Source: Jackrogersella multiformis (Eukaryota; Ascomycota; Sordariomycetes; Xylariales; Hypoxylaceae). From it: DNA of 64,000 nt. The notes under the pieces were generated by a model, which did not search any database, was not told the DNA's origin, and was given only the letters and a program-made list of their open reading frames with translations. Numbering within the stretch: position 1 is the first letter of the stretch; every line of letters starts with the position of its first letter. The translations under genes and the position numbers were made by a program. Shown here piece by piece: positions 1-11,250 of this stretch. The stretch is taken from NCBI GenBank assembly GCA_902806575.1, contig CADCXD010000011.1:1-64000 (forward strand), read 5' to 3'.

Positions 1-80
1 CATTAGCTGGTTCAGTTACGTATTGCTAAGTAATCTTGAATCAAGTAGTAACGTGGGGTTCCAGTAAGTCAGAGGTTGCC
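1..80. other. Non-telomeric cap with nanopore-adapter-like sequence
   Basis: These bases lie outside the telomere repeats, where a true chromosome end should have nothing. Positions 10-27 read GTTCAGTTACGTATTGCT, which matches from memory the 3' part of the Oxford Nanopore ligation adapter. The rest of the segment is not recognised and could be adapter or barcode read with errors. It is probably a sequencing remnant and not fungal DNA. A real sequence distal to an internal telomere tract is the alternative. Confidence 0.6.
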
Positions 81-226
81 TAACCCCAACCCTAACCCTA
101 ACTTCAACCTAACCCTAACCCTAACCCTGCAACCCTAACCCTAACCCTAACTAACCCTAACCCTAACTCCTAACCCTAGCTAACTAACCCTAACCTAACC
201 CTAACCCTAACCCTAACCCTAACCCC
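81..226 (+). repeat. Degenerate telomere repeats (CCCTAA)n
   Basis: About twenty CCCTAA-type units read 5' to 3' on this strand, the orientation expected for a left chromosome end. Perfect runs are interrupted by short or long units such as CCTAA, CTAA, CCCCTAA and small insertions. The irregularity could be real variant repeats or low-coverage read errors at a contig end. The adapter-like sequence just outside favours read errors for at least part of it. Confidence 0.9.
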
Positions 227-687
227 TGTGATACTAATACCGATAAATATAATTAAATTTTCTTTTTAAAAAAAATCTTTATTAAAATTGAAATTAATTT
301 ATTTAATATAAATTTATAAATAAAATAAATTATAATTATAATCGTATAAAAAGTTAATAAAATAAATAATAATATTAATTTATTTATTATAATTTCGTTT
401 TAATATTATAAAAAATCGAGTATAAAGTTTATTTTTACCGAAAATAAAGCGGTTATATAATAAAGTAACGGCTTAATTAAATAACGTTAAGTTTACGAGT
501 AATAACCGAATAATCGCCGTACGACGATTATTTATATATATTTTTTTAAAGTTATAAATAAAATAATTACTTATTTAAAGTACTTATAATATATAACCCG
601 ACCTTTTAAAACATTAAGCTTATTTATAAAGTTTATAACGTAGCCTTTACGGGAATTATATATTTTAACCCTTAACCTTCACCGGCC
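227..687. repeat. AT-rich subtelomeric block, RIP-like
   Basis: This stretch is dominated by A and T. Most remaining C and G bases occur as CpG (in ACG or CGT contexts), as expected when CpA has been converted to TpA by repeat-induced point mutation. No open reading frame of note remains. It ends exactly where the stop codon of the FAD monooxygenase gene begins. It probably is the remains of a repeated element next to the telomere, but no family is recognisable. Confidence 0.7.
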
Positions 688-1995
688 TTATGTTACGAGC
701 ACCTCGGCGTCGTGGCTAAATAACCATTTCCGTCGCTCGTCGTATCCCCAAAAGACTGGATTCTCGTCACCGTTTACCAGAAGCTTCCGGTCTCGCAACC
801 TCTGCTCCTCGCCATCGTCGATGTGCAGAATGTATTGATGCTCTCTGGTCTTAGCCTGGACCAGAGTTACTCGTGGCTTACGAACAGCCTCGTAGCGCTC
901 CAGCGCGCTCTTGAGATCTACATCCATGGCTAAGCACTGGCGTAGCGCGGCGGCATCTTCGAACGACTGCGCGGCGCCCTGCGCGAGATACGGGAGCATG
1001 GGGTGGCAGCTATCGCCGAGCAGGACGACTTTTCCCGAGGGGTGTACCCAGCGCGACAAGTCTGGCAAGTCGCAGAGCCGCCACTTCATGAAGTCACCTG
1101 TAAGAGCACATAGCTTTTGAACGCGGGGTTCCCACTTCGCAAATTGCCTGCAGAGCTCACCGTTATCGCCCTTAATTACCCATGCGTCATCGCTAGTTTC
1201 GTTGTACGATGTTGCGCATACGACTGCGTTGTACAGCTCGCCATTGCGGATGGGGTAGCCGACGAGATGAGCATCCGGCCCGCACCATGATGTTGTGCAT
1301 GGATCCGTGATGAGGTCCGCTAAATCAGGATCCGCGAGCAGCTTTTCTCCTGGGATGATGATTCTGTAGGCTACGTCTCCTGTATCGCGGGGAATATCAG
1401 GCTGGCCTGTCAGGAGTGGCCGCGCGACTGACTTGATGCCATCGGCGCCGATCACTAGATCCGCGGCGAAGACCTCGTCATCATCCGTCGTAGCGCTAGG
1501 GGCCTCGAAATCATAAGAGATGACCCGCTTCTTGTTCAGAATCTCGACGCCAGCTTTCCGCGTCGCTGTTAGAAGCGCCTCGTGGAGATCTGCACGATGT
1601 ACCAAATAGTAAGGGGCGCCATGCGTTTCGACGATGTCGTCGAATGGAAACTTAACCATTGTAGACCCGTCTTGCCATCGGACGAAGTGGTAACGCCTTG
1701 ATATTGACTTCTTCATCTTCTCCAAGTCTACCCCCCAGCGGAGCAGAAGGCGGCTCGAGTTCGGGGGTACCCTAATGCCTGCGCCGGCCTATCCTTTCGA
1801 GTTAGCATTGACCTCGTGTTCCGCTTCAGATCGTAGTTGCAGTGCGTAATTATAAACGCTCACCTCGGCAAACTCAGGGACTGCATCGATTATGCGGACT
1901 CTGTGGCCGTCGCTCCGGAGGGCTAGGCCGGCAGCGAGGCCACCTAATCCGGCACCGACGATGAGGATGTTGAGAGATCGTTTAGCCTGAGGCAT
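688..1995 (-). CDS. FAD-dependent aromatic monooxygenase (salicylate hydroxylase-like)
   Basis: This flavoprotein monooxygenase should hydroxylate an aromatic acid using NAD(P)H and oxygen. Two exons, 1995-1864 and 1788-688, join across a 75 bp intron with GTGAGC donor, TGCTAAC branch point and TAG acceptor, giving 410 residues. The Rossmann motif GAGLGG sits at residues 14-19, the DG motif at about 160-161, and the second FAD motif GDSCHPM starts at about 302. Length fits fungal salicylate hydroxylase-like proteins. It is transcribed towards the telomere and its stop abuts the AT-rich block. The head-to-head MFS permease shares a 0.7 kb spacer with it, which suggests joint regulation. The substrate cannot be read from sequence. 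Confidence 0.88.
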
Positions 1996-2723
1996 CGAGA
2001 TGAAATGCGACTTTCGGAGCTTGATAGGTAGAGAAATTTCGATATTTATAAGAATTTAGTTTCGACAAGTGATATTGCACTCTTGCTTATTCATATACCT
2101 ACCTACAAAAGGTGTGATTCTTTCATATAAAAGTCCAGGTAAAGCGGTTTAATATTTACCACTTAATGTACAATTCCTCTTAAATCTTGCTACCGGTTAT
2201 AGGCTATTATATAAATCGGAATCATTCGTATAACTTCGCGCCGATAAATAACAATGTTACACTAGGCCGGTAGAGTAACATTTAATAAGATGGTGTCATG
2301 ATTCCGATATCCACCCTACTTTTCCTGATACATAGTATTCATAGTAGTAAAGTGGGCAGAAGATAGTTCGATATGATCTGGAGTGGAGGCCACTTCGGAT
2401 GTATAACTCCTGTTCCGATTTGATACTAAGTAGTATTATCATCGAGGCCGCGGGTCCTTCCCCACAAACCCCAGAAATGCTAAAGTTGCTAAATTATTTA
2501 ATCTTATTTAGGTAGATCTGAAGCTAGTCTTAGCTCCCGGCGCGCCGGAAAAGAAATCTCTAAGTATAGATTCAAAGCAAGGCTTCTTCTATAAGACCAG
2601 CAATGAGACTCGTGCCAAGATATCTAGATAGTGAGAGAATCAAACGTACTGGGACCTCGTCTGTTGTGTTCCTTCATCCCACCCCTTAGGCTTGAGAGAT
2701 TTCTCCCCTGTCGGTTTCTCATC
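1996..2723. promoter_or_regulatory. Divergent promoter region, monooxygenase / MFS permease
   Basis: This 728 bp spacer separates the start codons of two divergent genes and must hold both promoters. I saw no gene in it. It is moderately AT-rich. A CGG-type site for the neighbouring Zn2Cys6 regulator is possible but none stood out as a clear inverted repeat. Confidence 0.5.
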
Positions 2724-4535
2724 ATGGCCTTAAGTTCAAGTTTAGAGGGGCCTCGTCGCCTCTCGCGCGAGCCGTCCGAACTCGAGAAGCAGGACATAAC
2801 ACCCATGGATATTCCAAGTGAAAAGGGGGGAGAGCCCGATCTAATTGAGCCCAGAACGGTTCTGCGAAAGATCGACTGGCGAATCATTCCCTTGCTTCAA
2901 TTCCTTTACATGTTGACTTTCCTCGACCGAGTAAATATCGGAAATGCTAGACTATGGAATTTAGAGCGTGATCTAAATATGTCAGGTTATGATTATAATA
3001 TCGTTGTACTTAGTTAGTCAATGCATTTAAACGATATTTTTGGTGCCTACTAACCACGTCTAGTCTTCTATATTCACTACATAATCCTCGAACTTCCGTC
3101 AAATTATTTTTTTAATCGGGTCGAACCTAGAAAATTCATGGGTATATTAATTATGTTAGGGTGGGGATGTATGACACCCTTATTCGATATTGACGCCGCC
3201 TTGATACAGCTAACACGTTCTCTCAAGTGACGATTACTTTTGCTGGGTTCTCTCGGAGCTTTGGTGGTTTGTTTGTTTCCCGCATATTTCTCGGAATATT
3301 CGAGGCCGGGATGTTTCCGGGGTGTATATTTTTGATATCTGGGTAGGTCATCCATTCTAGAGTCTGTCAACGCGCTTGAAATGTTTCCAACACGCCCGTT
3401 TGGTGGCCGCTACAAAGCAAGGACTTGTGTTTTTCTCGAGTTATAATCCTTGGCTGTTCTCTTATCGTATCCACCGCGCCTAACATGCAAGCAGATGGTA
3501 TCGCCGCCACGAACTTTTGACTCGCATGGCTTTCTTCTTCGTTGCCAATGACATCGCCGGGACGATATCCGGACTTCTCGGGGCGGGCTTAGGATCTCTC
3601 GATGGATTTCGCGGCTACTCGGGGTGGCGATGGATCTTTTTCGTCGAGGGTGCTTTGACATGTATGGCGGCCGTCCTCGCTTGGTTCTTCGTGCCGCCGT
3701 TCCCGGAGGAGAGCACCTTTCTGACTCCGACTGAAAAGAAATGGCTGTTGATGCGACTGATGACAGATAACAAGGGCATGTCACACGAGAAGATGACTGT
3801 TGAGAAGGTCGTAGATGCGCTCAAGGATTGGAAAGTCCTTATTTCTGGTGTTCTTTATTTGGGGGTTTGCACGACGGCATACTCTATCTCGGTCTTCCAA
3901 CCGACCATTCTGCGAACTTTTGGTTGGGACGACCTCAAGTCCAACCTTTTAAGCGCGCCACCGCGGGTTGCATCCGGTATCGTCTCGGTGCTGATCGGCA
4001 TCTGGTCTGATCGAATCCAGCGCAGGGGAGTCTTCTGCGTCGGCGGGTTCCTTTTCAGCATACTCGGCCTATTTCTCATTGCCTTCTTGGAAGGGAGTTT
4101 TAGGTACGTGGGGAAATATTTCGCTGCGATCGGCATATATATTGCCCAGCCGTTGTCTATCGCCTGGTGGTAAGTAACCTCCGACGTTACCTACGATCGG
4201 CACATTTTCGTCTAATTATGTATAGTGCGAATCAAGTTACAAGCTCCCACAAACGGGGAACTATCACGGCCTTTGCTGGAACTCTAGGTCAGTTCGGTGG
4301 CATCATCTCGGCATTGGTTTTTCCGTCCAAGGATGGGCCCCAGTATCTTCCTGGGGTTATGACTTGCATTGCCTTCCAGGTTATTGGGATTTTTGCCACA
4401 ATTGGGTTATGGGCTTTTTGCTCTTATGAAAATAGGCAGCGCGAGGCCGGGAAGCGTGATCATTTGCGAGAGCTGCCCCAGGAGCAGCAAGACCAGCTTG
4501 GGGAGAAGCATCCCGACTTTAGATACACTCTCTAA
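2724..4535 (+). CDS. MFS permease, anion:cation symporter (Dal5/allantoate-like)
   Basis: This plasma-membrane transporter probably imports an organic anion such as a carboxylate or aromatic acid. Five exons (2724-3012, 3064-3168, 3228-3342, 3495-4169, 4226-4535) close in frame to 497 residues. I chose the ATG at 2724 because the upstream in-frame extension shows no family features. Family landmarks are the first membrane segment with FLDRVNIGNA, then SRSFGGLFVSRIFLG and EAGMFPGC, WYRRHELLTRMAFFF after intron 3, and a C-terminal cytoplasmic tail after GLWAFCSYENR. All four introns have GT..AG borders; the third is long (152 bp). It lies between the monooxygenase and the Zn2Cys6 regulator. Substrate is inferred from context only. 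Confidence 0.88.
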
Positions 4536-4760
4536 TAGTCACGAACGTGTTACTTTGGGGACATAATCTGACAGGACTATTATGTTATGTGTTACCTGAA
4601 AATTCATTATCACAAGGTACTACTGTCGAAAATTTCTAGGGCTCATATCTTACCCATAACGTGTTTTCCACACTCGACGAAAAATCCCAAAACCGTCCCA
4701 GCCACTGATATCATACGGGTGAAGATACTAGCTTGTCATATAAGATCCTTCTTGGGAGTA

Positions 4761-7628
4761 TTATTGATGTCTTGATACGGGACCTCCGTACTCCATAGAT
4801 ATATCAATGCCGCCTCCAACCAACGAACCTGCCCAATCGACGCCGCTTCCGCTTCCGCTGGCATGTCCGGTCCATCCGCCGAAGCCGTCAAGTTCGGCCC
4901 CTCCTTCAATAGTGCTCCCAAGGGGCATCATAGCGTTCGACCAGTATAGAGAGTCTAATACTTCGGATCCGATAAACGCTCCTGTAGCACTTTGAAATGA
5001 TTCTAGCGGTGGTTGGCTGGAGTCTCCGTGTCCCCGGGTGGTCGTTGTACTGTCTTCCTGGTTGTCGATTGGAGTTGTTTTCGATGGCATGCAACGATAG
5101 TTGACGTAGTCGGCGAATGCACCCAAAAGTGTTGCGAAACGTTTCATTGTACCGCTTTTTTCAATTTTGATCGTCACGGCCCTGAGCTGTGCGACCAGGC
5201 TGCTTAAATTCTCAAGTACTAGTCTTTCATCTGTGGGTGTGTGATGCTTTAACATGCCTAGTGATAGGACCATCGATGCCCAATACACATAGAAGACGTC
5301 TAGTCCCGAGACGCCATTGACTAGACCGAAAGAATCCAGTAAGATGATCACCATGGTCATCTGGCTAGCATGGCGGAGACAGGTATCTGCGAGGGAGACC
5401 TGTCGGCTCGTCGGGTGCCTTTGCTCATGGCCGGAGGCTTGACCGACAGACAACTCTTGCAGTAGAAATGGGCGGGTGGTGAATACGGCTGTGTAATGAT
5501 ATTGTAGGTGTAGCATCAGCGCCGCCCGTAGCGACGATCGGCTCTGCCACCGTAGTAGAGATTTTAGGTCATCAAATTCTATGGCCGCGGGCTCTTGGTC
5601 GTCGAAGAGTGGTTCTCCGGTCTTGATAGATGGTATGTTTAGCCACTGTTGCTTCGAAAGATCGATTCTCCATTGGTCTAGGTCCATGAGCGTCGCTTCG
5701 GGGCTTATGAGTGTTGACTCCTCGGTCGCTTCAGTGCCTGGACCCTGACTAATCCTGCTTCTGCCGAGTATTCTATGTAACCGCAGGCTAAAAGAAACTA
5801 GCGCAGCATCGCCGCCGCCGCCGTTGCCATCCACTGGAATAAACGATTAGTACATATTCGGTTATATGTAGATTTCTGGCAGAGAGACCAGATAGAACGC
5901 GTGGTGGATAAAATCTAATACTTACACATGCCGGCACGTGGTGGAATAACTTCAACATCCGCATCGTTCATGCCGCTTGGCCGATCAAGGCTGGTGGCTA
6001 AGAATTGTTCGAATCCGTAGAGCGTACAGAAAACTCGCTTTCTGATTTCCCTCTCGATCGGGTTAAAAGCAGACTCGGTGTCCCTTCGATGCAGCCCGAG
6101 AGCAAAGGCAACTCTAGTTGCTGTTCCCACGAGATTCCAAGTCGCATTTCTTTCGTTATGGTTGTGTAGAAATAACCCTAACAGGAGCAAGGCTCTAAGG
6201 TTATACAGCGTACACTTACTTATGAGATGTGGCAAGAGGGATCTAGCCGACGATACGCAATGTCTCCGAAGAGAATAATGATCAATGCTAGTCCTATCGA
6301 TACTGGGATCGCTCATGCTTCCAAATACAAGCATCATATATATGCATGCGAGTAGTCCGTGATTCAAATCTTTTTCTTCGCGTTCTTGGCTTCCAGCGTG
6401 GCGCATCCTCCGCGTTTGAGCTTCGTAGTCACCTTCGAATGTTCCGCGGTGGAATAGAACAAAGTCGTCGTGGACGTTCTGGAAAAACGATTGCAATAGT
6501 TTATCGAGTGTTTCCTGCGTAGGAAGTCGTTTCCAATGTTCCTCTATGCCGGCAGTTGGTTTTCGTACCAAATCACTCTCCAAGGAAGCGATACTTCCAG
6601 GCGAACGCTGGTCGCGCGTACCGGTGATGGAGGCGTCGTCGACATGCCTAGAGTCAAGACCATCTTCGTGAACTTCTTCGGCTTCGAGTGCCTGAGCTCC
6701 ATCATCTTCGGTGAACTTTGATATGTCACTTGGAGGCTCAAGAGACTGCTCGCCAGGTCTCTGTTCTCTTGAGATTAGAAGCCTGCGAAGTTGGCCTAGA
6801 AACTGAAGGCCGCCGGATGGCCCGATGTAGTGCTCCTTACCCGAGGTATCGCTCACGAGAGACGCAGAGCCTTCGACCGACTGCGAGTTTCCGTGGTGTA
6901 CGGCGGAGGAACCGGCGTGTTTCACTCCTGAGCGGGTAGTTTGGTTGACATCAGGCAGCACCGATAAGCTTCCCTCGTTTGAAGATTCGGAATGTCGTGG
7001 TATGCGAACAGCCTCGTCTATATTCGCTTGCGATTCGCTGCCGTGTGATAGATCAGGCATATGGTATCCTTGGGACTGGCCGAGCCGCAAAAGGTCAGCA
7101 ACTGAATCCGTAGCCTCGTTCGGAAACGCGCCTTTGACAATCGCTTCTAGACAACGAAAGCTATACGCAACTTAGCTTATATGATTACCAGGATAGTCTG
7201 ATTCAAGATCCCCAATACCCAATTCACTAAGAAATATCAAGGTCATCTTGGCACGAGGAGTTAAACCTACCGATCACTGAGGTCCTCGACATTCCCATAG
7301 AATCGGGTCTTGCGAGGAAGCGTAAACGTGCAAGCTACTTCCTGGGCGAGGCATGCCGCGCAGCGATTAGCCTCGCCCGGTGCTGGAATACATCTACAGC
7401 GTTTCTAGTTTGTTCATTAGTTGATATATCATCAACCTAACCAGCCAAGTGGATCGTTCTCCGTACCTTCCGACATAGATCACAGCTTTGGATACCGCGT
7501 TTCCGCTGGTCCTCCGGCACGCGCCGCGCACGTCGTTTCGCCTCTGCGGCTCTAGCTGAACTACCGCTAGCACTTCTATTCATTATTATCTCGGATGAGT
7601 AACCCCTTGGAAACATCGGATCGCTCAT
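4761..7628 (-). CDS. Zn2Cys6 transcription factor with fungal-specific TF domain
   Basis: This nuclear DNA-binding regulator probably controls the neighbouring permease and monooxygenase genes. Four exons (7628-7467, 7404-7271, 7160-5926, 5833-4761) give 867 residues. The zinc cluster is split by intron 1. Its cysteines are at 49, 52, 59, 69, 72 and 79, the exact C-X2-C-X6-C-X9-C-X2-C-X6-C pattern, after a basic stretch. The middle region contains the fungal_trans hallmark around LGLHRRD...REIRKRVFCTLYGFEQFLATSLDRPSG. The C-terminus is glycine-rich and low-complexity. It converges with the MFS gene, leaving only 225 bp between stops, and diverges from the decayed aldehyde dehydrogenase. Regulating the cluster is an inference from position. 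Confidence 0.9.
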
Positions 7629-9198
7629 TCCTGACCCGTAATTTGGGGATCAGGCAACGCTTTATGTACGGCCTCAGCTACCAGGGATATTCTCCGCATG
7701 AACATTAGTGATCCATGCTGTCGGGCTTAACACTTTACTACAAGAAGTATGGTATTCCCGTACCCCGCATAGGAGTCATGATTCCGAACCTCAAGTCAGC
7801 TCTTGGCGCCTTAAACTGGGTAGGACGGCATGCGGAGTAGCTTTGTACCTTCGACTGTTTGGTTTGTCTCGCTGTTACGACAAGACATTGATAATGATGA
7901 TGATCTAGAAATAATCCTAAATAGGATAAAGCATTAAAACATCTTTACTCCAATATTTATTATATAGGTACCTATATATAAAACTATAGCCATATATTTG
8001 TTGTTATATATTTGTTAAAATTCGGCGACTTGATAGTTACAGTTTCGTCACCGTCTCTGCCGTCTTCGTGCATAATCTCCTATGCATTCGCAATGGCGCC
8101 ATCCAACCTCAAGGCATCTATCGTCCCCCTTTTTACCTAGGTAACTATATGCGTGTATCATTCACCTCATAGGACCACGTCGTCCCGAAGCTTACCTGGA
8201 GAGGTTTAGGTCTACAGCCCCAACATTTTTTTCGACAACTTTCGACACATTAGGCAGCTGATAATGTTCAAGAGCGTTTAAATCGTCTTCCTATTACGTG
8301 CTTATGCATCTGGACGAACATTATTATGGGTGTCGCGACTGGAATGGCGATCGCTGCGAAATATCCTAATATTACCTAGAAATTGATTGCATGTGACGCC
8401 ATTTTTGTTCCCCCGTCAACGCCGAAGCTACCGACATATTTGACACAAGAGTTGCAGCGACGGCGGGATCATCTATTCTATGCTCGGGTGGTACCTAGGT
8501 AGTTTAGCCGTGTGGGCAGATACCGACCCAGACGAAATACGCCGCATCCGAAAGCTGATATTTGGGACGAGCATTGTCATATTTTGAGATATGTATGTTG
8601 TGCAGCACTCCGCAGGAAAACATTCGACCTACGACCATTAGCCGTAGAAACATAACAGGGAGTTAATGAAGCATTATTCGTCGCCAGTGAGAGAGTTAGG
8701 AACTTACTTGACTCGTCGGTCGGAGGTATCTATTGCGACGAACATCATTATCGAACTAGTTTTACTCACTCGTTATAAGCATCCTATTCTTAAGAGGATC
8801 TATTTATTCCAGAACTTGCACGATCCAGCTAGGTGATCTAGAATACCTAGGTAAGTAGACACAATCAGGGGGAAGCCTGGTGTCATGATAATGCACTAAT
8901 GTATACTACAAAGCTTGAGATTAACAGGAGGTTATGTTTTCCCCGGGTTCTCTTCGAAAGCACGGCAAATCATATGCCGAGGCGGATACTAGCTATTCAA
9001 TAGAATCTTCAAATGAATTAAATCAATAGCAACCAAGACACCAGCAACGAGGTAGGCGCCACGAAAGATACATTACTTAAGCTTTGTCTACATACCTAGC
9101 AGGTAGTCATATTACATGGGTTCGAAACTATATTTGTAGTTTCCCATAGTGTCGACGGTGGACATGAACCAAGCTCTGGAGCGAGCCTGAGCGAGCCC
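7629..9198. other. Intergenic spacer with TACCTAGGTA palindromes
   Basis: No gene is recognised in this 1.6 kb between the regulator and the aldehyde dehydrogenase remnant. It contains copies of the dispersed palindrome TACCTAGGTA at about 8134-8143, 8492-8501 and 8844-8853. The short open frames here have no family features. Confidence 0.5.
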
Positions 9199-10671
9199 CG
9201 ACGACTTTTCATCGGCGATTCGTATTATTCAAACTCAAACGCAACCTCCTTTTCAATCATAAATCCGATGACAGGCAAAACCATCTACGAATGTGCCTGG
9301 CCAGCGAAGATAATTACGCTCAAGCGATCTGATCTACTTCGCTTGCATTTAGCTTGTGGTCACGAACAAGCCCTCCAGCCGTCGCCTCATCTCCCTTAAG
9401 GCAGCTGACATCCTGGAAAGCTATATACATGATGATGCGCCAGGAATCTTGTCCGCGGAGGTCTCGGCCACCGCGAGTTGGATTAATGTGAATATTCTAG
9501 CTACAGCAGGCTTAGCAACGCATATTAAAGGCGAAATCGTGCCAGCTCATAAGCCTGGAGCCACGCTTCTAATCAAAGGGGAACCTCTCGGTGTCGTGTT
9601 TGCTATCAGCCCTTGGAACGCACCGGTAAGTTCGGCCTCCTCTTCGATGACGAAGTTTTCACCATAATCTGGTGGCTGGTGACCACTCGAGGTTAATCTT
9701 ACAGCGCGTGCCATTGTCACCCCGCTCATGTGCGGTAACACTATCATACTTAAGCCATCGGAATTCTCGCCGAAGAGCCAGTATCTTATAATGCGCGCCC
9801 TTCACGCCGCAGGGTTACCGTCAGGTTTGTCTAAGCTTCTTACCCGTATCGCCGGATCGGACGCCGGCTTTCTCTGAATTTGCTGTGAAACTCCTAAGTG
9901 TCTGCCATGTTAATTTAACCGGAAGCGATCGAGTCGGCAGGATAATCGCGGGATGGGCAGCTACCTACTTGAAAAGCGGTGCGCCCTGGAACTAGGCGGC
10001 AAGGCTCCAGTAATCATTCTCGGTGATGCGAATCTGGATGATGCTGCTGAGGCTATGATATTTGGACCTTGGCTAACGCAGGCCAGATCAGCATGTCGAC
10101 GGAACGAGTCTTCATCCATAGTTCTATAGCGGACCCATTAAAACGAGCTCTCCTACAGCGGATCAGGAGCATCAAGGTAGGGAATCATGAAGAAGATCAC
10201 GAGGTATCAATATCGGGCTTATTCAACTCCGCGTCGGCCAAGCGTGTGCAAACTTTATTGAGCGGCGCTGTAGCGTCAGGGGCCAAATTGCTGTGTGGCG
10301 ATATCTCCACATCTGGGCCCAATAGGACGATACTTTCGCCTCATGTTGTAGACGACATAACGCCGGACATGGAAGTATTCCATAAAGAGAGCTTCGGCCC
10401 GGTCATCTGCCTGTGTTCGTTCGATACCGATGAGGAGGCTATCGGCCTTGGCAATGGTACCGACTTTAGATTGTGCGCTGCGGTTTTCTCGCAAGACGTA
10501 ATGCAGGCCCTTGATATTGCGCGCCGAATGAAGGCCGGGAGCTGTAATATCAACGGCCCTACTATATATATCGAAGCTACACTAGCTAATGGTGGCACCG
10601 GCGGAAGTTCTGGGTACGGTCGCTTTGGCGGAGTGTTTATGGATTCACAGAGCCTAAGACAATTAGTCTAG
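9199..10671 (+). pseudogene. Decayed aldehyde dehydrogenase (salicylaldehyde/vanillin-type)
   Basis: The remnant can be followed from an N-terminal INPMTGKTIYECA block to a C-terminal GGSSGYGRFGG block, but across several frames. A normal 66 bp intron lies at 9626-9691 (PWNAP then VNLTARAIVTP). Frame changes occur near 9296 (after YECA), near 9370 (before RRLISLKAAD), near 9825 (one extra T before CLSFLPVSP), near 9975 (one A short before LELGGKAP) and near 10067 (one base short before NAGQ). A stop interrupts the frame near 9330. The catalytic cysteine of the family motif GQxCMSTER is serine here (GQISMSTER), while the LELGG glutamate remains. Flanking genes are intact, so sequencing error is unlikely to explain everything. 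Its place in the cluster fits oxidation of an aromatic aldehyde to the acid. Confidence 0.82.
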
Positions 10672-11250
10672 CTAACCTTAATCAGGAATGAAATACACCT
10701 AGGAAATACGGATAGAAGAGTTCATATATATTCTAAGCTCGCTGGCTCGTAGAGTAAGCTACTAAGTTATATTGGCTGGCCTAACACTCAAATCACATAC
10801 TAAAAATCTTACTCTGATCTAGATGTTAACCGTTAAAAGTAACGTCATGCACTTAGGAGAAGACTTACTATAGATCAAGCTTCAAGCTTACCAAGGTACC
10901 TAAGGAATGATCGACGATCCGGAAGAGTACATGTTAAAAGAGTATTCATCATAACATAGGTAGTATCGTATGTCGCGAAGTCTGCCTTAGAATGTAGACA
11001 AAAAACTCAATCCGGCAAGCGTCCTCATGCCTTCCGTCGAGGAAAACGGGCGCCAGTCTCTTGCAGCGTGCATGAGGAGGCGACGTACCTTGCCTATCGG
11101 CGGGGTATAAAGCTAGTTAGTATACAATATATGGTTCTTGAGGTGCACGTCGGTATGCTGCCATCGCCTATCTTCTTGTGCGCGTGGTAGGATATGTCCT
11201 GGCCATGAAGATATACAGTGCAGCTTAAGACGACGCCGAGTCTTCGAGTC
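10672..11250. other. Intergenic spacer, nothing recognised
   Basis: This spacer lies between the 3' ends of the aldehyde dehydrogenase remnant and the ankyrin gene. I see no gene, RNA or repeat array. It presumably holds the terminator of the ankyrin gene. Confidence 0.4.
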
